From Bradyrhizobium diazoefficiens USDA 110 (GTDB lineage: Bacteria > Pseudomonadota > Alphaproteobacteria > Rhizobiales > Xanthobacteraceae): DNA of 64,000 nucleotides. The position numbers were made by a program, and so were the translations under genes. Shown here in pieces: positions 8,065-15,695 of the stretch. The notes below the pieces were generated by a model. The model had not been told where the DNA came from. It made no database searches and saw only the letters and a program-made list of their open reading frames with translations. The stretch is taken from NCBI RefSeq assembly GCF_000011365.1, contig NC_004463.1, forward strand, positions 3,396,001 through 3,460,000, given 5' to 3'. Every line of letters begins with the position of its first letter. Position 1 is the first letter of the stretch.

Positions 8065-8591
8065 CAGCCTGCCTTCGGCGTTGAATGGCTCGCACCATCG
8101 GCGCGGCCGATCTCGCGCAGCCTGGTGCCGAGCGAGAGCTTGTCGATGCTCCTCAGTGGAAGATTCACGAAGGTGTCGATCCGGTTCTTGAGATAGCGGA
8201 ACGCGGTGACGAACGCCGCCTGCCTCTGCAACTCCGTGCCGTCTGCCGCGGCCGGATCCTCGATGCCCCAGTGCGCGGTCATCGGCTGTCCCGGCCAGAT
8301 CGGGCAGGACTCGCCGGCGGCATTGTCACAAACGGTGAACACGAAATCCATCACCGGCGCGTCGAGCGCAGTGAACTCCAGCCAGCTTTTCGATCGCATC
8401 CCGTCGGCAGGATAGTCCATGCTCTCGAGCGTGCGCAGTGCCAGCGGGTGAACTGCACCTTTCGGCGTGCTGCCGGCGGAGAAGGATTGAAAGCGGCTGG
8501 CTCCGTCCTTCCTGAGGATCGACTCGGCGAGGATCGAGCGTGCTGAATTGCCGGTACACAGGAACAGGACATTGTAGATTTGATCAGGCAC
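8064..8591 (-). CDS. arsC: Thioredoxin-coupled arsenate reductase (LMW-PTP type)
   Basis: A 175-residue low-molecular-weight phosphatase-fold protein with P-loop LCTGNSARS (Cys12 to Arg18) and later FTVCDNAAGESCPIWPG, giving Cys88 and Cys96 for the intramolecular disulfide relay. This is the three-cysteine pattern of thioredoxin-linked arsenate reductases. The start is a GTG at 8591, preceded by AAAGGGG and overlapping the last codons of arsR. The in-frame ATG upstream would add 48 residues that belong to the arsR antisense frame. The extra C-terminal tail after about residue 140 is long for the family. Confidence 0.93.
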   Translation of the reverse strand: MPDQIYNVLFLCTGNSARSILAESILRKDGASRFQSFSAGSTPKGAVHPLALRTLESMDYPADGMRSKSWLEFTALDAPVMDFVFTVCDNAAGESCPIWPGQPMTAHWGIEDPAAADGTELQRQAAFVTAFRYLKNRIDTFVNLPLRSIDKLSLGTRLREIGRADGASHSTPKAG

Positions 8592-8946
8592 GGATACGCC
8601 CCTTTCGCTTTGGAGAGCAGCAGGCTTGGAGGCTTTCGACGACCGGCTCGCACACCTCCGGCCGCCCGCCGCAGCAATCGCGAAGCAGGAAAACCGCAAC
8701 GTCCCGGAATTCGGCGAGGTTGGCGCGATACACAATCGAACGGCTGTGCCGCTCGGATGTGACCAGACGCGCGCGCGTCAAGATCGACAGATGGGCCGAG
8801 AGCGTGTTGGGCGGCACTTCCAGCTGGCGCGCGAGGTCGCCTGCCGCAAGGCCATCGGGCTCATGTTTGACCAACGTCCGGAAGGCCTCCAGACGGGTCG
8901 ATTGGGACAGCGCCGCGAGGGCGAGAACGGCTTCTTCGGATTCCAT
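8584..8946 (-). CDS. arsR: ArsR-family arsenic-responsive repressor (first of three)
   Basis: A 120-residue winged-helix regulator: LAALSQSTRLEAFRTLVKHE, recognition helix region VPPNTLSAHLSILTRARLV, wing SERHSRSIVYRAN. It lacks the classical ELCVCDL metal site in the DNA-binding helix. Instead, vicinal cysteines sit after the last helix (LLRDCCGGRPEVCEPVV), a C-terminal arsenite site known in some ArsR proteins such as that of Acidithiobacillus ferrooxidans. It is first in the arsR-arsC-acr3-arsC operon and overlaps the next start by 8 nt, so autoregulation is expected. Confidence 0.93.
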   Translation of the reverse strand: MESEEAVLALAALSQSTRLEAFRTLVKHEPDGLAAGDLARQLEVPPNTLSAHLSILTRARLVTSERHSRSIVYRANLAEFRDVAVFLLRDCCGGRPEVCEPVVESLQACCSPKRKGRIRA

Positions 8947-8965
8947 GTATCCAGATTTATGGAAT
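8940..8965 (-). promoter_or_regulatory. Candidate ArsR operator over the first arsR start
   Basis: ATTCCAT (8940-8946) and ATGGAAT (8959-8965) form an inverted repeat with a 12 nt spacer. The repeat includes the arsR start codon and lies in an AT-rich patch, as expected for an autoregulatory site. Inferred from position and symmetry only. Confidence 0.4.
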
Positions 8966-9067
8966 TATTAGATGCTCGTCAATCCGAAATCCGGAGGGCC
9001 CGTCAAGCGTCGGAAGGAGCTATTCGGCCGCATTGGCTTGAGGGCATCGATTGGCGCGCATCGCAAA

Positions 9068-9610
9068 TTACCGCATCAAGTGGAAATCATGGCGGGCGGG
9101 TGCCAACGGCGGCCACAGAAGCGCGCGAACGATAAGCGGAATACCAACGGCCAGCGGTATCAGCCAGTACATGAAATGGGGCAGGTCCTTCCAAAGCGGA
9201 AGCTGCCTTCCATTGTCTACGTAGAAAGCAACCAGCACCAGTATGTACGACAGGCCCATCCCAGCTATATGCAGCCTGACCCAATACCACCAGCGGCGCC
9301 GGAGCGCGGTGCGCCCGATCCAGGCGCAAGTGAATGACAACACACCGAGTACGAACAAGTGATGGTTTTCGGCCCAGCGCATAAGTGACAGTAACGTCGC
9401 GGACGCGACGAGCGCCAGCAGTGACCAGAAATAGGTCGTCCCAAGTCTCGAATGACGCCCGCGACGCTTCTCACTCGACATCGCGATTGCGCCGATCGCA
9501 ACGCACGCAAGGCCCAGGGGAATATGCAGCCCCAGGACCACCGCCAGAAAGAAGGCGTCGGTCGAAGGAATTTCGATGCCAGCCACGATGGTCGTTTCTC
9601 CGCCTGTCAT
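9068..9610 (-). CDS. DUF2306-like integral membrane protein
   Basis: A 180-residue protein with about four or five membrane segments (AFFLAVVLGLHIPLGLACVA, FWSLLALVASATLLSL, FVLGVLSFTCAWIG, GMGLSYILVLVAFYV, YWLIPLAVGIPLIVRALL). It has the RRGRHSRLGTTYFW and RLHIAGMGLSYI elements typical of DUF2306. No activity is established for the family. ATG 9610 overlaps the stop of the upstream MFS gene (ATGA), so the two are translationally coupled, and the start is fixed by this. It is the last gene of the arsR2-MFS-DUF2306 operon. Confidence 0.8.
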   Translation of the reverse strand: MTGGETTIVAGIEIPSTDAFFLAVVLGLHIPLGLACVAIGAIAMSSEKRRGRHSRLGTTYFWSLLALVASATLLSLMRWAENHHLFVLGVLSFTCAWIGRTALRRRWWYWVRLHIAGMGLSYILVLVAFYVDNGRQLPLWKDLPHFMYWLIPLAVGIPLIVRALLWPPLAPARHDFHLMR

Positions 9611-10881
9611 GGCGTTGCTCCCATCTTGCAGTTCATCATCGACTCGGCCGACGAGAACGGTCGTTTGACGGCGAATGCTCCGGCGCCGCAGATAATGCAA
9701 AGCATGCAGCAACCGATCAGGACGGCCGCATAGCTTCCGGCCCAATCGACGCTTGCCGCGAAAGGCAGCGGGCCGAACGCTGCGCCGGCAATGCCGAAGA
9801 CGAACGACGCGCCCCTGATTGCGCCGAGATGGTCGCGGCCGAAATACTGCGCATAGCCGGCGGCGTTGATGGCTTGCTGCGAACCGTACGCCCCTCCCAG
9901 GCTCAGCGCGTACAGCACACTGATGGCGACGCCGCTGCTAAACGCCGGAAGAGCCGTCGCCAGCGCAAGCATGAACATCGCGATCGGAACGAGGTGCCGG
10001 GGTTCATAGCGATCCACCAGAAATCCGGTGCCGAGTGTCGCAACGGCTTGAACGCCGGCAAGAAGCGACAGCAGTAGCAGCGCGTCGCTGTGTGCGATCC
10101 CGGCCGTCCGCATGATTGAGAAGTGATTGAGCAAGAGCGCGGTGCCGATGGCATTGGTGAGAAAGCCTGCCGCGCACAGCAGCCAGAATACGCCGGTACG
10201 GAGCGCCTGCTTGCGCGTAAACGAAGACTCCTCCCGTAGATCTTGCGTAGTCGGCGGCAACCCGGCGTCCGTGCTGAGGCCGTATTTCTCCGGCCGATCG
10301 CGAAACAGGGCAGCCGCAACCGGCACAATGGTGAGTGCAACAAGTCCGGCGAGGGCGAGATAGGCGCCTCGCCAGCCGTAGAGCGAGATCAGGCTATCGA
10401 TCAGCTTCGGGAAGGTCATGGAACCGGCCGCGAGTCCGAGACTGGCTGCTGCAGCGGCAATCCCGCGCCGACGTACGAACCATAGATTGACGACCTGCTG
10501 ACTGACGAGGCTGAGGCCTCCGATTGCAGCGCCACGCAACACTGCGAAGCCAATAAGCAGCATCACTGCGGATTGAACCATCGCCATGAGAGCGCAGGCC
10601 AGGGCGAGGCCACACGCGATGATGGTCGCCGCCAGGCGGGGTCCCCGCCGGTCGATCCAACGACCGATGACCGGTGCCGGGAGGATTCCCGCAAGCGTCC
10701 CCACTGCATAAGCGATTGAGGCTGATGTGCGAGAGATTCCGAGATCGGCGGTGATGGGGTCGAAGAAAACGGAAACGCCTGCTGTTTGGCCGGGCAGCGT
10801 CATGAACGAGCCGAATGTGCCCGCGCCCAGTACGATCCAGCCATAATGGAGAGCCGACGTTCGGGGGCTCACCATCCGCAT
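9607..10881 (-). CDS. MFS transporter linked to ArsR
   Basis: A 424-residue major facilitator with twelve predicted membrane segments. It starts MRMVSPRTSALHYGWIVLGA and has the loop motif GRWIDRRGPRLAAT between segments 2 and 3. The organisation resembles the monocarboxylate/oxalate-formate antiporter branch. Start 10881 is 5 nt after the arsR stop (an alternative ATG is 10875); the longer frame would extend into arsR with an arginine-rich stretch. Control by the upstream ArsR and proximity to ars genes suggest export of a metalloid or organo-metalloid, but no substrate is proven. Confidence 0.85.
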   Translation of the reverse strand: MRMVSPRTSALHYGWIVLGAGTFGSFMTLPGQTAGVSVFFDPITADLGISRTSASIAYAVGTLAGILPAPVIGRWIDRRGPRLAATIIACGLALACALMAMVQSAVMLLIGFAVLRGAAIGGLSLVSQQVVNLWFVRRRGIAAAAASLGLAAGSMTFPKLIDSLISLYGWRGAYLALAGLVALTIVPVAAALFRDRPEKYGLSTDAGLPPTTQDLREESSFTRKQALRTGVFWLLCAAGFLTNAIGTALLLNHFSIMRTAGIAHSDALLLLSLLAGVQAVATLGTGFLVDRYEPRHLVPIAMFMLALATALPAFSSGVAISVLYALSLGGAYGSQQAINAAGYAQYFGRDHLGAIRGASFVFGIAGAAFGPLPFAASVDWAGSYAAVLIGCCMLCIICGAGAFAVKRPFSSAESMMNCKMGATP

Positions 10882-10885
10882 CTGA

Positions 10886-11221
10886 TCAACTCGCCCGGCG
10901 TGTCGCCGCCGCCGGCGCGTCACTCGCAAATCCCTCGCAGCAATGCTCGCGCAAGAACGCGATGACTCCGTCCATGCGATCGTATCGAGCGCGGCAGATC
11001 ACCGTGCGCCCGTTTTTTTCCTGTGCGACGAGGCCAGCGGTGACCAGCCCGCGGAGATGAAAGGCGAGCGTCGAGGCCGGTACGTCGAGGCGGGTCTGGA
11101 TATCGGTGATGCTAAGGCCGGGCGGCCCGGCTCGAACCAGCAGCCGATATATGTCCAGGCGCGTCAAATTGCCTAGTTCCGCCAGACAGCGCGCAGCGAT
11201 TTTCCGGTTCATGGGTTCCAC
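10886..11221 (-). CDS. ArsR-family regulator (second)
   Basis: A 111-residue winged-helix repressor: LAELGNLTRLDIYRLLVRAG, then LDVPASTLAFHLRGLVTAGL, wing EKNGRTVICRAR. A vicinal cysteine pair follows the last helix (FLREHCCEGF), a probable C-terminal metalloid site. It heads an operon with an MFS transporter and a DUF2306 protein. It is more similar to the third ArsR in this window (shared VRAG, PASTL and the CC pair) than to the first, suggesting duplication with different target transporters. ATG 11212 is an alternative start. Confidence 0.9.
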   Translation of the reverse strand: MEPMNRKIAARCLAELGNLTRLDIYRLLVRAGPPGLSITDIQTRLDVPASTLAFHLRGLVTAGLVAQEKNGRTVICRARYDRMDGVIAFLREHCCEGFASDAPAAATRRAS

Positions 11222-11244
11222 GATACCGCAAACCCTAGGGAATT

Positions 11245-11255
11245 ACAACTATAAT
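11245..11255. promoter_or_regulatory. ACAACTATAAT element in the divergent arsR2 / GDCCVxC promoter
   Basis: This AT-rich element shares CAACT(A/G)TA with the left arm of the inverted repeat in front of the third arsR. It lies just upstream of the second arsR, between it and the divergent mini-gene. A shared operator half-site is plausible; no full dyad is seen here. Confidence 0.3.
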
Positions 11256-11315
11256 GCTAGTTTTATGGTCTGATGGAGGTCGAGCTCCGAAAGTAACGCG
11301 ACCTTTGTTGGCGCG

Positions 11316-11325
11316 TTGGCGCCAA
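11316..11325. promoter_or_regulatory. TTGGCGCCAA palindrome upstream of the GDCCVxC gene
   Basis: A perfect 10 bp palindrome, preceded by a partial copy (TTGGCGCG at 11308-11315), lies about 45 bp upstream of the GDCCVxC start. It may be an operator; the sequence alone cannot show this. Confidence 0.25.
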
Positions 11326-11368
11326 ACGACTAGAATGGGTCTTGTCTTGCGATCGCGGAAAGCCGGCA

Positions 11369-11569
11369 ATGCAAACGCAATCGGTTATTACGTGTCCGGT
11401 CTGTCATCACGCGTCAGCCGAGACCATGCCGACTGACGCCTGCCAGTTCTTCTACGATTGCAAGGGGTGCGGGGCCCGGCTCAAGCCCAAGAGCGGCGAT
11501 TGCTGCGTCTTTTGTTCGTACGGATCGGTCCCTTGTCCGCCGATCCAGCAGAACGGAAAGTGCTGTTGA
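11369..11569 (+). CDS. GDCCVxC-domain mini-protein
   Basis: A 66-residue cysteine-rich protein with CPVCH near the N-terminus, CKGCGARLKPKSGDCCVFCS in the middle, and YGSVPCPPIQQNGKCC at the end. The GDCCVFC signature matches the small family named GDCCVxC domain-containing (seleno)protein, in which one cysteine is selenocysteine in some members (recalled). All positions are TGC or TGT cysteine codons here. The paired CxxC motifs suggest a zinc ribbon or a metal/metalloid-binding site. It lies between two arsR genes, divergent from one and upstream of the other, supporting a role in metalloid handling. ATG 11369 is the first start giving the family-like N-terminus. Confidence 0.85.
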   Translation: MQTQSVITCPVCHHASAETMPTDACQFFYDCKGCGARLKPKSGDCCVFCSYGSVPCPPIQQNGKCC

Positions 11570-11593
11570 TGCCAGCCTCCGCCGGAGCGGTCT

Positions 11594-11627
11594 CAACTGT
11601 ATTTCCAATATTCTAGAAATATAGTTG
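11594..11627. promoter_or_regulatory. Inverted repeat operator candidate before the third arsR
   Basis: CAACTGTATTTC (11594-11605) and GAAATATAGTTG (11616-11627) match as inverted repeats at 11 of 12 positions around a 10 nt AT-rich spacer. The dyad lies 32 bp before the arsR start. Length and symmetry fit an ArsR dimer site. Confidence 0.6.
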
Positions 11628-11659
11628 ACCGCGCCGGCGGCTCGGTGCATTGTCTCGTC

Positions 11660-11977
11660 ATGAAGATCGACGACGCAGCAGCACGCCTGGAAGCCCTGGG
11701 TAACCGGACACGGCTTCAGATCTATCGGGCCCTGGTCCGGGCCGGACGGTCGGGCATGCCCGTCGGCCGCTTGCAGGACAAGCTGAAGATCCCGGCCTCG
11801 ACGTTGTCGCATCACATCAAGTCTCTGGTCGCGGTCGGACTCATCAGCCAGGTCCGCGAATCGACGACCCTGGTCTGTCACGCGAACTATGACTTGATGC
11901 GGGGCCTGGTCGATTTCCTCGCGGCGGAGTGCTGTGCGGACGAAGTCGGATGCAAGGGCGCCCGGACGGCGGCCTGA
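11660..11977 (+). CDS. ArsR-family regulator (third)
   Basis: A 105-residue winged-helix regulator: LEALGNRTRLQIYRALVRAG, LKIPASTLSHHIKSLVAVGL, wing RESTTLVCHANY. The C-terminus carries FLAAECCADEVGCKGA, a CC pair plus a third cysteine that could bind arsenite. ATG 11660 begins the conserved region; an upstream in-frame start would add only five residues. It is the first gene of a plus-strand set with a flavoprotein (47 bp downstream) and an MFS transporter. Confidence 0.9.
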   Translation: MKIDDAAARLEALGNRTRLQIYRALVRAGRSGMPVGRLQDKLKIPASTLSHHIKSLVAVGLISQVRESTTLVCHANYDLMRGLVDFLAAECCADEVGCKGARTAA

Positions 11978-12024
11978 TTTTTTCGGCCGGTTATTCGAAA
12001 TTTCTAGGATTATAGGATGACAAG

Positions 12025-13395
12025 ATGCGTGATGGGAAGATGGTAGCTATCGTCGGGGCAGGGCCCGTCGGCCTCGCTGCGGCCGCGCATGTGCTCGCAC
12101 GGGGCATGTCGCCCGTCGTGCTGGAGGCCGGGCCGGAGGCTGGACATGCGATCCGCCAGTGGCAGCACGTGCAGCTGTTCTCGCCGTGGGAGTACAACAT
12201 CGACAAGGCCGCCGCGCGTCTGCTCGCGCCGACGGGATGGAATTCGCCGGACCCTCAGTCCTATCCGACCGGCGGCGAGCTGCTCGATCGATATCTCACG
12301 CCGCTTGCGACGCGAACGCCGCTGCGTGAGGCGATCCGGACCTCCAGCCGCGTCTCGGCGATCAGCCGTGTCGGCTTCGACAAGGCCAGGACCAGGGGAC
12401 GCGAGCAGGCGCCGTTCGAGATCCGCTACCGGAACGGCAGCGGCCCCGAAGTGCTGCGCGCGGATGCTGTGATCGATACGTCAGGCACATGGTTCTCCCC
12501 CAATCCGGCCGGGAGCAACGGTTTGCCGGCGATCGGCGAGCCCGAGTGCGCCGGCCGCGTCGCCTACGGCATGCCGGATGTGCGAGGCGCCGCCCGTTCC
12601 AGATATGCCGGGAAGACCGTTGCCGTCCTGGGCGCCGGCCATTCCGCCGTGGGCACGCTGATCGATCTCGTGCATCTCGCGGGCGAGGTGCCGGGTACGC
12701 AACCGGTCTGGCTCTTGCGCGGCGCCGATCCCGCCAAGGCTTTCGGCGGCGGCCGCAACGACAAGCTGGCCGCGCGCGGCGAGCTCGGCAGCGCCTTCGC
12801 CGCGCTCGTTGCCGCCGGGAAGATCAGGATCGAGACCGAATTCGGCGTCACGCACCTTACGGACTCCGAGGGCCGGCTCAAGATCGCCGCCGGCGCCTTG
12901 AGCGGTGCGCGACACGTGATCGCGGACGAATTGATCGTGTCGACCGGTTTCCGTCCCGACTTTTCGTTCCTGTCCGAGCTGCGCCTGCGGCTCGATCCTG
13001 CCATCGAGGCACCGGTCGCGCTGGCGCCGCTGATCGATCCCAACGAACATAGCTGCGGCACGGTGCGCCCGCACGGCGCCCGCGAGCTCGCGCATGACGA
13101 GCCGGGTTTCTACCTGGCCGGCATGAAGTCTTACGGCCGAGCGCCGACCTTCCTCATGATGACGGGTTATGAGCAGGTCCGCTCGATCGCGGCCGATATC
13201 GCCGGCGACAAGCGCGCCGCGGCGAGAGTCGAGCTTGTGTTGCCCGAGACCGGCGTCTGTACGCGCGGCGGCCTTGAGACCGCTGCCGCCGCGTCGGGAT
13301 GCTGCGGCGGACCGCCGAAGGACGTTTCGTCGGCCTGCTGCGCCGCCGACGAAACCGCGAAGACGTCGGGCGCTTCGGGGTGTGGCTGTTCATGA
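12025..13395 (+). CDS. FAD/NAD(P)-binding flavoprotein with cysteine-rich tail (ArsO-like)
   Basis: A 456-residue flavoprotein. The N-terminal FAD-binding Rossmann motif is VAIVGAGPVGLAAAAHVLA, and a second dinucleotide motif is VAVLGAGHSAVGTLIDL near residue 200. The ATG-like segment DELIVSTGFRPD and C-terminal YLAGMKSYGRAPTF complete the monooxygenase/thioredoxin-reductase-like architecture. The last 50 residues are unusual: SGCCGGPP, SSACCAADE and ASGCGCS give eight cysteines, probably a metalloid-binding or redox tail. Flavoproteins of this kind (ArsO-like) occur in ars operons. Its place between arsR and an MFS exporter suggests that it modifies or hands over a metalloid, which is inference. 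Confidence 0.85.
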   Translation: MRDGKMVAIVGAGPVGLAAAAHVLARGMSPVVLEAGPEAGHAIRQWQHVQLFSPWEYNIDKAAARLLAPTGWNSPDPQSYPTGGELLDRYLTPLATRTPLREAIRTSSRVSAISRVGFDKARTRGREQAPFEIRYRNGSGPEVLRADAVIDTSGTWFSPNPAGSNGLPAIGEPECAGRVAYGMPDVRGAARSRYAGKTVAVLGAGHSAVGTLIDLVHLAGEVPGTQPVWLLRGADPAKAFGGGRNDKLAARGELGSAFAALVAAGKIRIETEFGVTHLTDSEGRLKIAAGALSGARHVIADELIVSTGFRPDFSFLSELRLRLDPAIEAPVALAPLIDPNEHSCGTVRPHGARELAHDEPGFYLAGMKSYGRAPTFLMMTGYEQVRSIAADIAGDKRAAARVELVLPETGVCTRGGLETAAAASGCCGGPPKDVSSACCAADETAKTSGASGCGCS

Positions 13396-13471
13396 GGCAC
13401 TCCGCTCCGCACCCGCTCGCCGAAAGACCGGCGCTCGGCACCCTGCCAACCCCGGCGCTGTCTTCCCCGCA

Positions 13472-14728
13472 ATGGAGGGCAAAATTCGAAGCTTGAGCGG
13501 CCGGTCTCTGATTGCGGTGATGTGCATCGGCCAGGTCGGCAACCTGCTGCCGCATGTGACGCTGTCCGCGAACCTGGCGCAGCACCTGATGCCGGCGTGG
13601 GGACTTTCCGCGGCCGAAGGCGGCCTGATGGCAAGCGGCTATGCGTTCGGCTACATGCTCGCAGTGCCGGTGCTGACGACGCTGACCGACCGGATCGATG
13701 CGCGGCTGGTCCTGCTCTGGGGCTCGATCGTCAGCGGGCTCGCCACCGCGGCGTTCGGCATGTTCGCGCAGGGGTTCTGGTCGGGCACGGCGATCTGGTC
13801 GCTTGCAGGGCTCGGATTTGCGGGCGCCTACATGCCCGGCCTGAAAGCCCTGACGGACCGGCTTCCCGCGGGCGACACCTCGCGGGCCGTCACGCTGTAC
13901 ACGTCGAGCTTCTCGGTGGGTGTCGGCCTCTCGTTCCTGGTGGCGCAACTGATCGCCGACAGGTGGGGTTGGCGGACGGCTTTCCTCGTGACCGGCTTCG
14001 GTCCGGTCGCAATGGTCGGCGCGTGCCTCCTGATCGACCCGCGGCGACCCGTGCCGAAAGCCGGGCGTCTGCTGAACTTTGCTCCCGTCTTCGCCAACCG
14101 CGAGGCGCTCGGATACATCCTCGGCTATGGTGCGCACTGCTTCGAGCTCTATGGCATCCGCACCTGGCTGGTGGGGTTCTGGACGTTCGTCGTTGCCCAT
14201 CAGGGCGCGCCGGCGTGGTTGAGCCCCGTTGTGCTGAGCTTCTGCTTCGCGGTGATCTCGATGCCCGCTAGCATCCTTGGCAACGAGGCGGCGCTGAAAT
14301 TCGGCCGCCATCGCGCGATCACGATCGTGATGATCGCGTCGGCTTGCGTCGCGCTGGTCATTGGCCTCAACGCGACGGCCCCGGCATGGCTGCTCGCACT
14401 GCTGCTGCTCCTCTATGGCCTGACCGTGCCGGCCGATTCCGGCGCGTTGACCGCGGGCATGTCGGCCGCCGCCGCATCCGAACATCGCGGCGCGACGCTC
14501 GCCTTGCACTCGACGGTTGGTTTCGGCCTGTCAGCGGTTGGCGCGTGGGGGACCGGCGCTGCGCTCGACGCGGCCGGAGGCCCGCAGAGCGCGACCGGCT
14601 GGCTGCTGGCGTTCATCGTCCTCGCCGCCGGCATCGCGCTGGGGCCGCTCGCGCTGCTGTGGGCGCGGAGCGGCGCCGACGGGGGCCGGAAGCGGACAAT
14701 CAAACGGGCAGGACTAGAACGTCTCTGA
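13472..14728 (+). CDS. MFS transporter of the arsR3-flavoprotein operon
   Basis: A 418-residue major facilitator with twelve predicted membrane segments. It has GYAFGYMLAVPVLTTLTDRID in the 2-3 loop, LGFAGAYMPGLKALTDRLP and LPAGDTSRAVTLYTSS. ATG 13472 gives a sensible short cytoplasmic N-terminus. A GTG overlapping the flavoprotein stop would add about 30 residues and tighten the coupling; I cannot decide between them. The 3' end overlaps the convergent IclR gene by 15 bp. Its position suggests export of the product of the flavoprotein; the substrate is unknown. Confidence 0.85.
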   Translation: MEGKIRSLSGRSLIAVMCIGQVGNLLPHVTLSANLAQHLMPAWGLSAAEGGLMASGYAFGYMLAVPVLTTLTDRIDARLVLLWGSIVSGLATAAFGMFAQGFWSGTAIWSLAGLGFAGAYMPGLKALTDRLPAGDTSRAVTLYTSSFSVGVGLSFLVAQLIADRWGWRTAFLVTGFGPVAMVGACLLIDPRRPVPKAGRLLNFAPVFANREALGYILGYGAHCFELYGIRTWLVGFWTFVVAHQGAPAWLSPVVLSFCFAVISMPASILGNEAALKFGRHRAITIVMIASACVALVIGLNATAPAWLLALLLLLYGLTVPADSGALTAGMSAAAASEHRGATLALHSTVGFGLSAVGAWGTGAALDAAGGPQSATGWLLAFIVLAAGIALGPLALLWARSGADGGRKRTIKRAGLERL

Positions 14729-15514
14729 TGCCTCGCTCGCGCCGTCATCGTCGGCCTGGAGGATGGTCTCCGACAGCAGCGCAGCGGCTTTCTGCAGCGG
14801 AGCGATGAACCGATCCAGCTCGGCGAAGCTCACGCGGGCCACGGGAACGGAGACGCCGAGGCACGCGATCAGTTCGCGATCCGGAGACAGGATGGGAACG
14901 GCGCAGCCGACGACCCCTCGCACATACTCTTCGTTGGTCTTGGCCCAGCCGCGTTTGCGCGTCTCGTCGAGGACTTTCATCAGGCTTTCGACGTCGACGA
15001 TCGTCGTCTCGGTGTATTTGGTGAGCGTGAGTGCGCGGCACAGCTTCTCGCGCGCTCGCTCCGGCAATCGACTCATGTAGATCTTGCCGGTTGACGTGCA
15101 GTGGAGCGGTGCCGCTTCGCCCGGATTGAATTGGAGCCCCTGCGGTTGCGACACGCGGACGCTGTCGACGTAGGCGACGACATTGTCCCGCACGACACCG
15201 ATCTCGCATTGCTCGCCGATTTCGGCCGCGACTGCGCGGAGCACGGCGTGCCGGCGCGCGGTGCGGAAAGCTGCGCCGATGACCTTGGCCGACAGCGTGA
15301 CCAGCTGGTTGCCGACCACGTAGCGCTTCGTTCCCAGGGCTTTCTGAAGAAGCCCGCGCTGCTCCAGATTGCCGATCAGGCGATGCGCCGTCGGCAGCGG
15401 GAGAGCCAGCGCGTTGGCGATTTCCGCAACCGAGACAGCTCTGACTTGACCGGCGACATGGCCAACGATGGCGAAGGCCCGGTCGAGCGGTCCGTCGGAA
15501 TTGGTTTGCGGCAT
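14714..15514 (-). CDS. IclR-family transcriptional regulator
   Basis: A 266-residue regulator with an N-terminal winged helix (LDRAFAIVGHVAGQ, then IANALALPLPTAHRLIGNLEQRG) and a C-terminal GAF-like IclR ligand domain (GEAAPLHCTSTGKIYMSRLP, ETRKRGWAKTNEEYVRGVVG, ACLGVSVPVARVS). It is divergent from the aminotransferase and ABC importer genes across a 181 bp AT-rich gap and is their likely regulator. IclR proteins often respond to the substrate of the pathway next to them. The 3' end overlaps the convergent MFS gene by 15 bp. Confidence 0.92.
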   Translation of the reverse strand: MPQTNSDGPLDRAFAIVGHVAGQVRAVSVAEIANALALPLPTAHRLIGNLEQRGLLQKALGTKRYVVGNQLVTLSAKVIGAAFRTARRHAVLRAVAAEIGEQCEIGVVRDNVVAYVDSVRVSQPQGLQFNPGEAAPLHCTSTGKIYMSRLPERAREKLCRALTLTKYTETTIVDVESLMKVLDETRKRGWAKTNEEYVRGVVGCAVPILSPDRELIACLGVSVPVARVSFAELDRFIAPLQKAAALLSETILQADDDGASEASETF

Positions 15515-15534
15515 CTACTCATCCTTGCGTGACA

Positions 15535-15590
15535 TCCCATATAATTATCATTTTTCGGAATAAATACTATTGAAATATGAAAATTACTCT
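15535..15590. promoter_or_regulatory. AT-rich IclR/aminotransferase divergent promoter
   Basis: This stretch is far more AT-rich than its surroundings and contains the imperfect dyad ATTTTTCGGAA (15550-15560) with ATTGAAATATGAAAAT (15569-15584). It lies just upstream of iclR and about 110 bp before the aminotransferase start, where an IclR operator would be expected. Confidence 0.4.
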
Positions 15591-15695
15591 TGGCCGCACC
15601 GGCGGATTGCTCATATCGTTGGCGCCGCCGAAAGGTGATCAGGATTTGTGCAGCGCAGCCAGAGCCCTGCCGGGCGCGCTCATCAGGAGAGTGGG

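Noticed and set aside
6530..14728. Ars region as a mobile genomic island.
   Set aside because: No integrase, transposase, direct repeats or tRNA flank within the window, and base composition looks like the neighbours by eye; transfer remains possible but unsupported.
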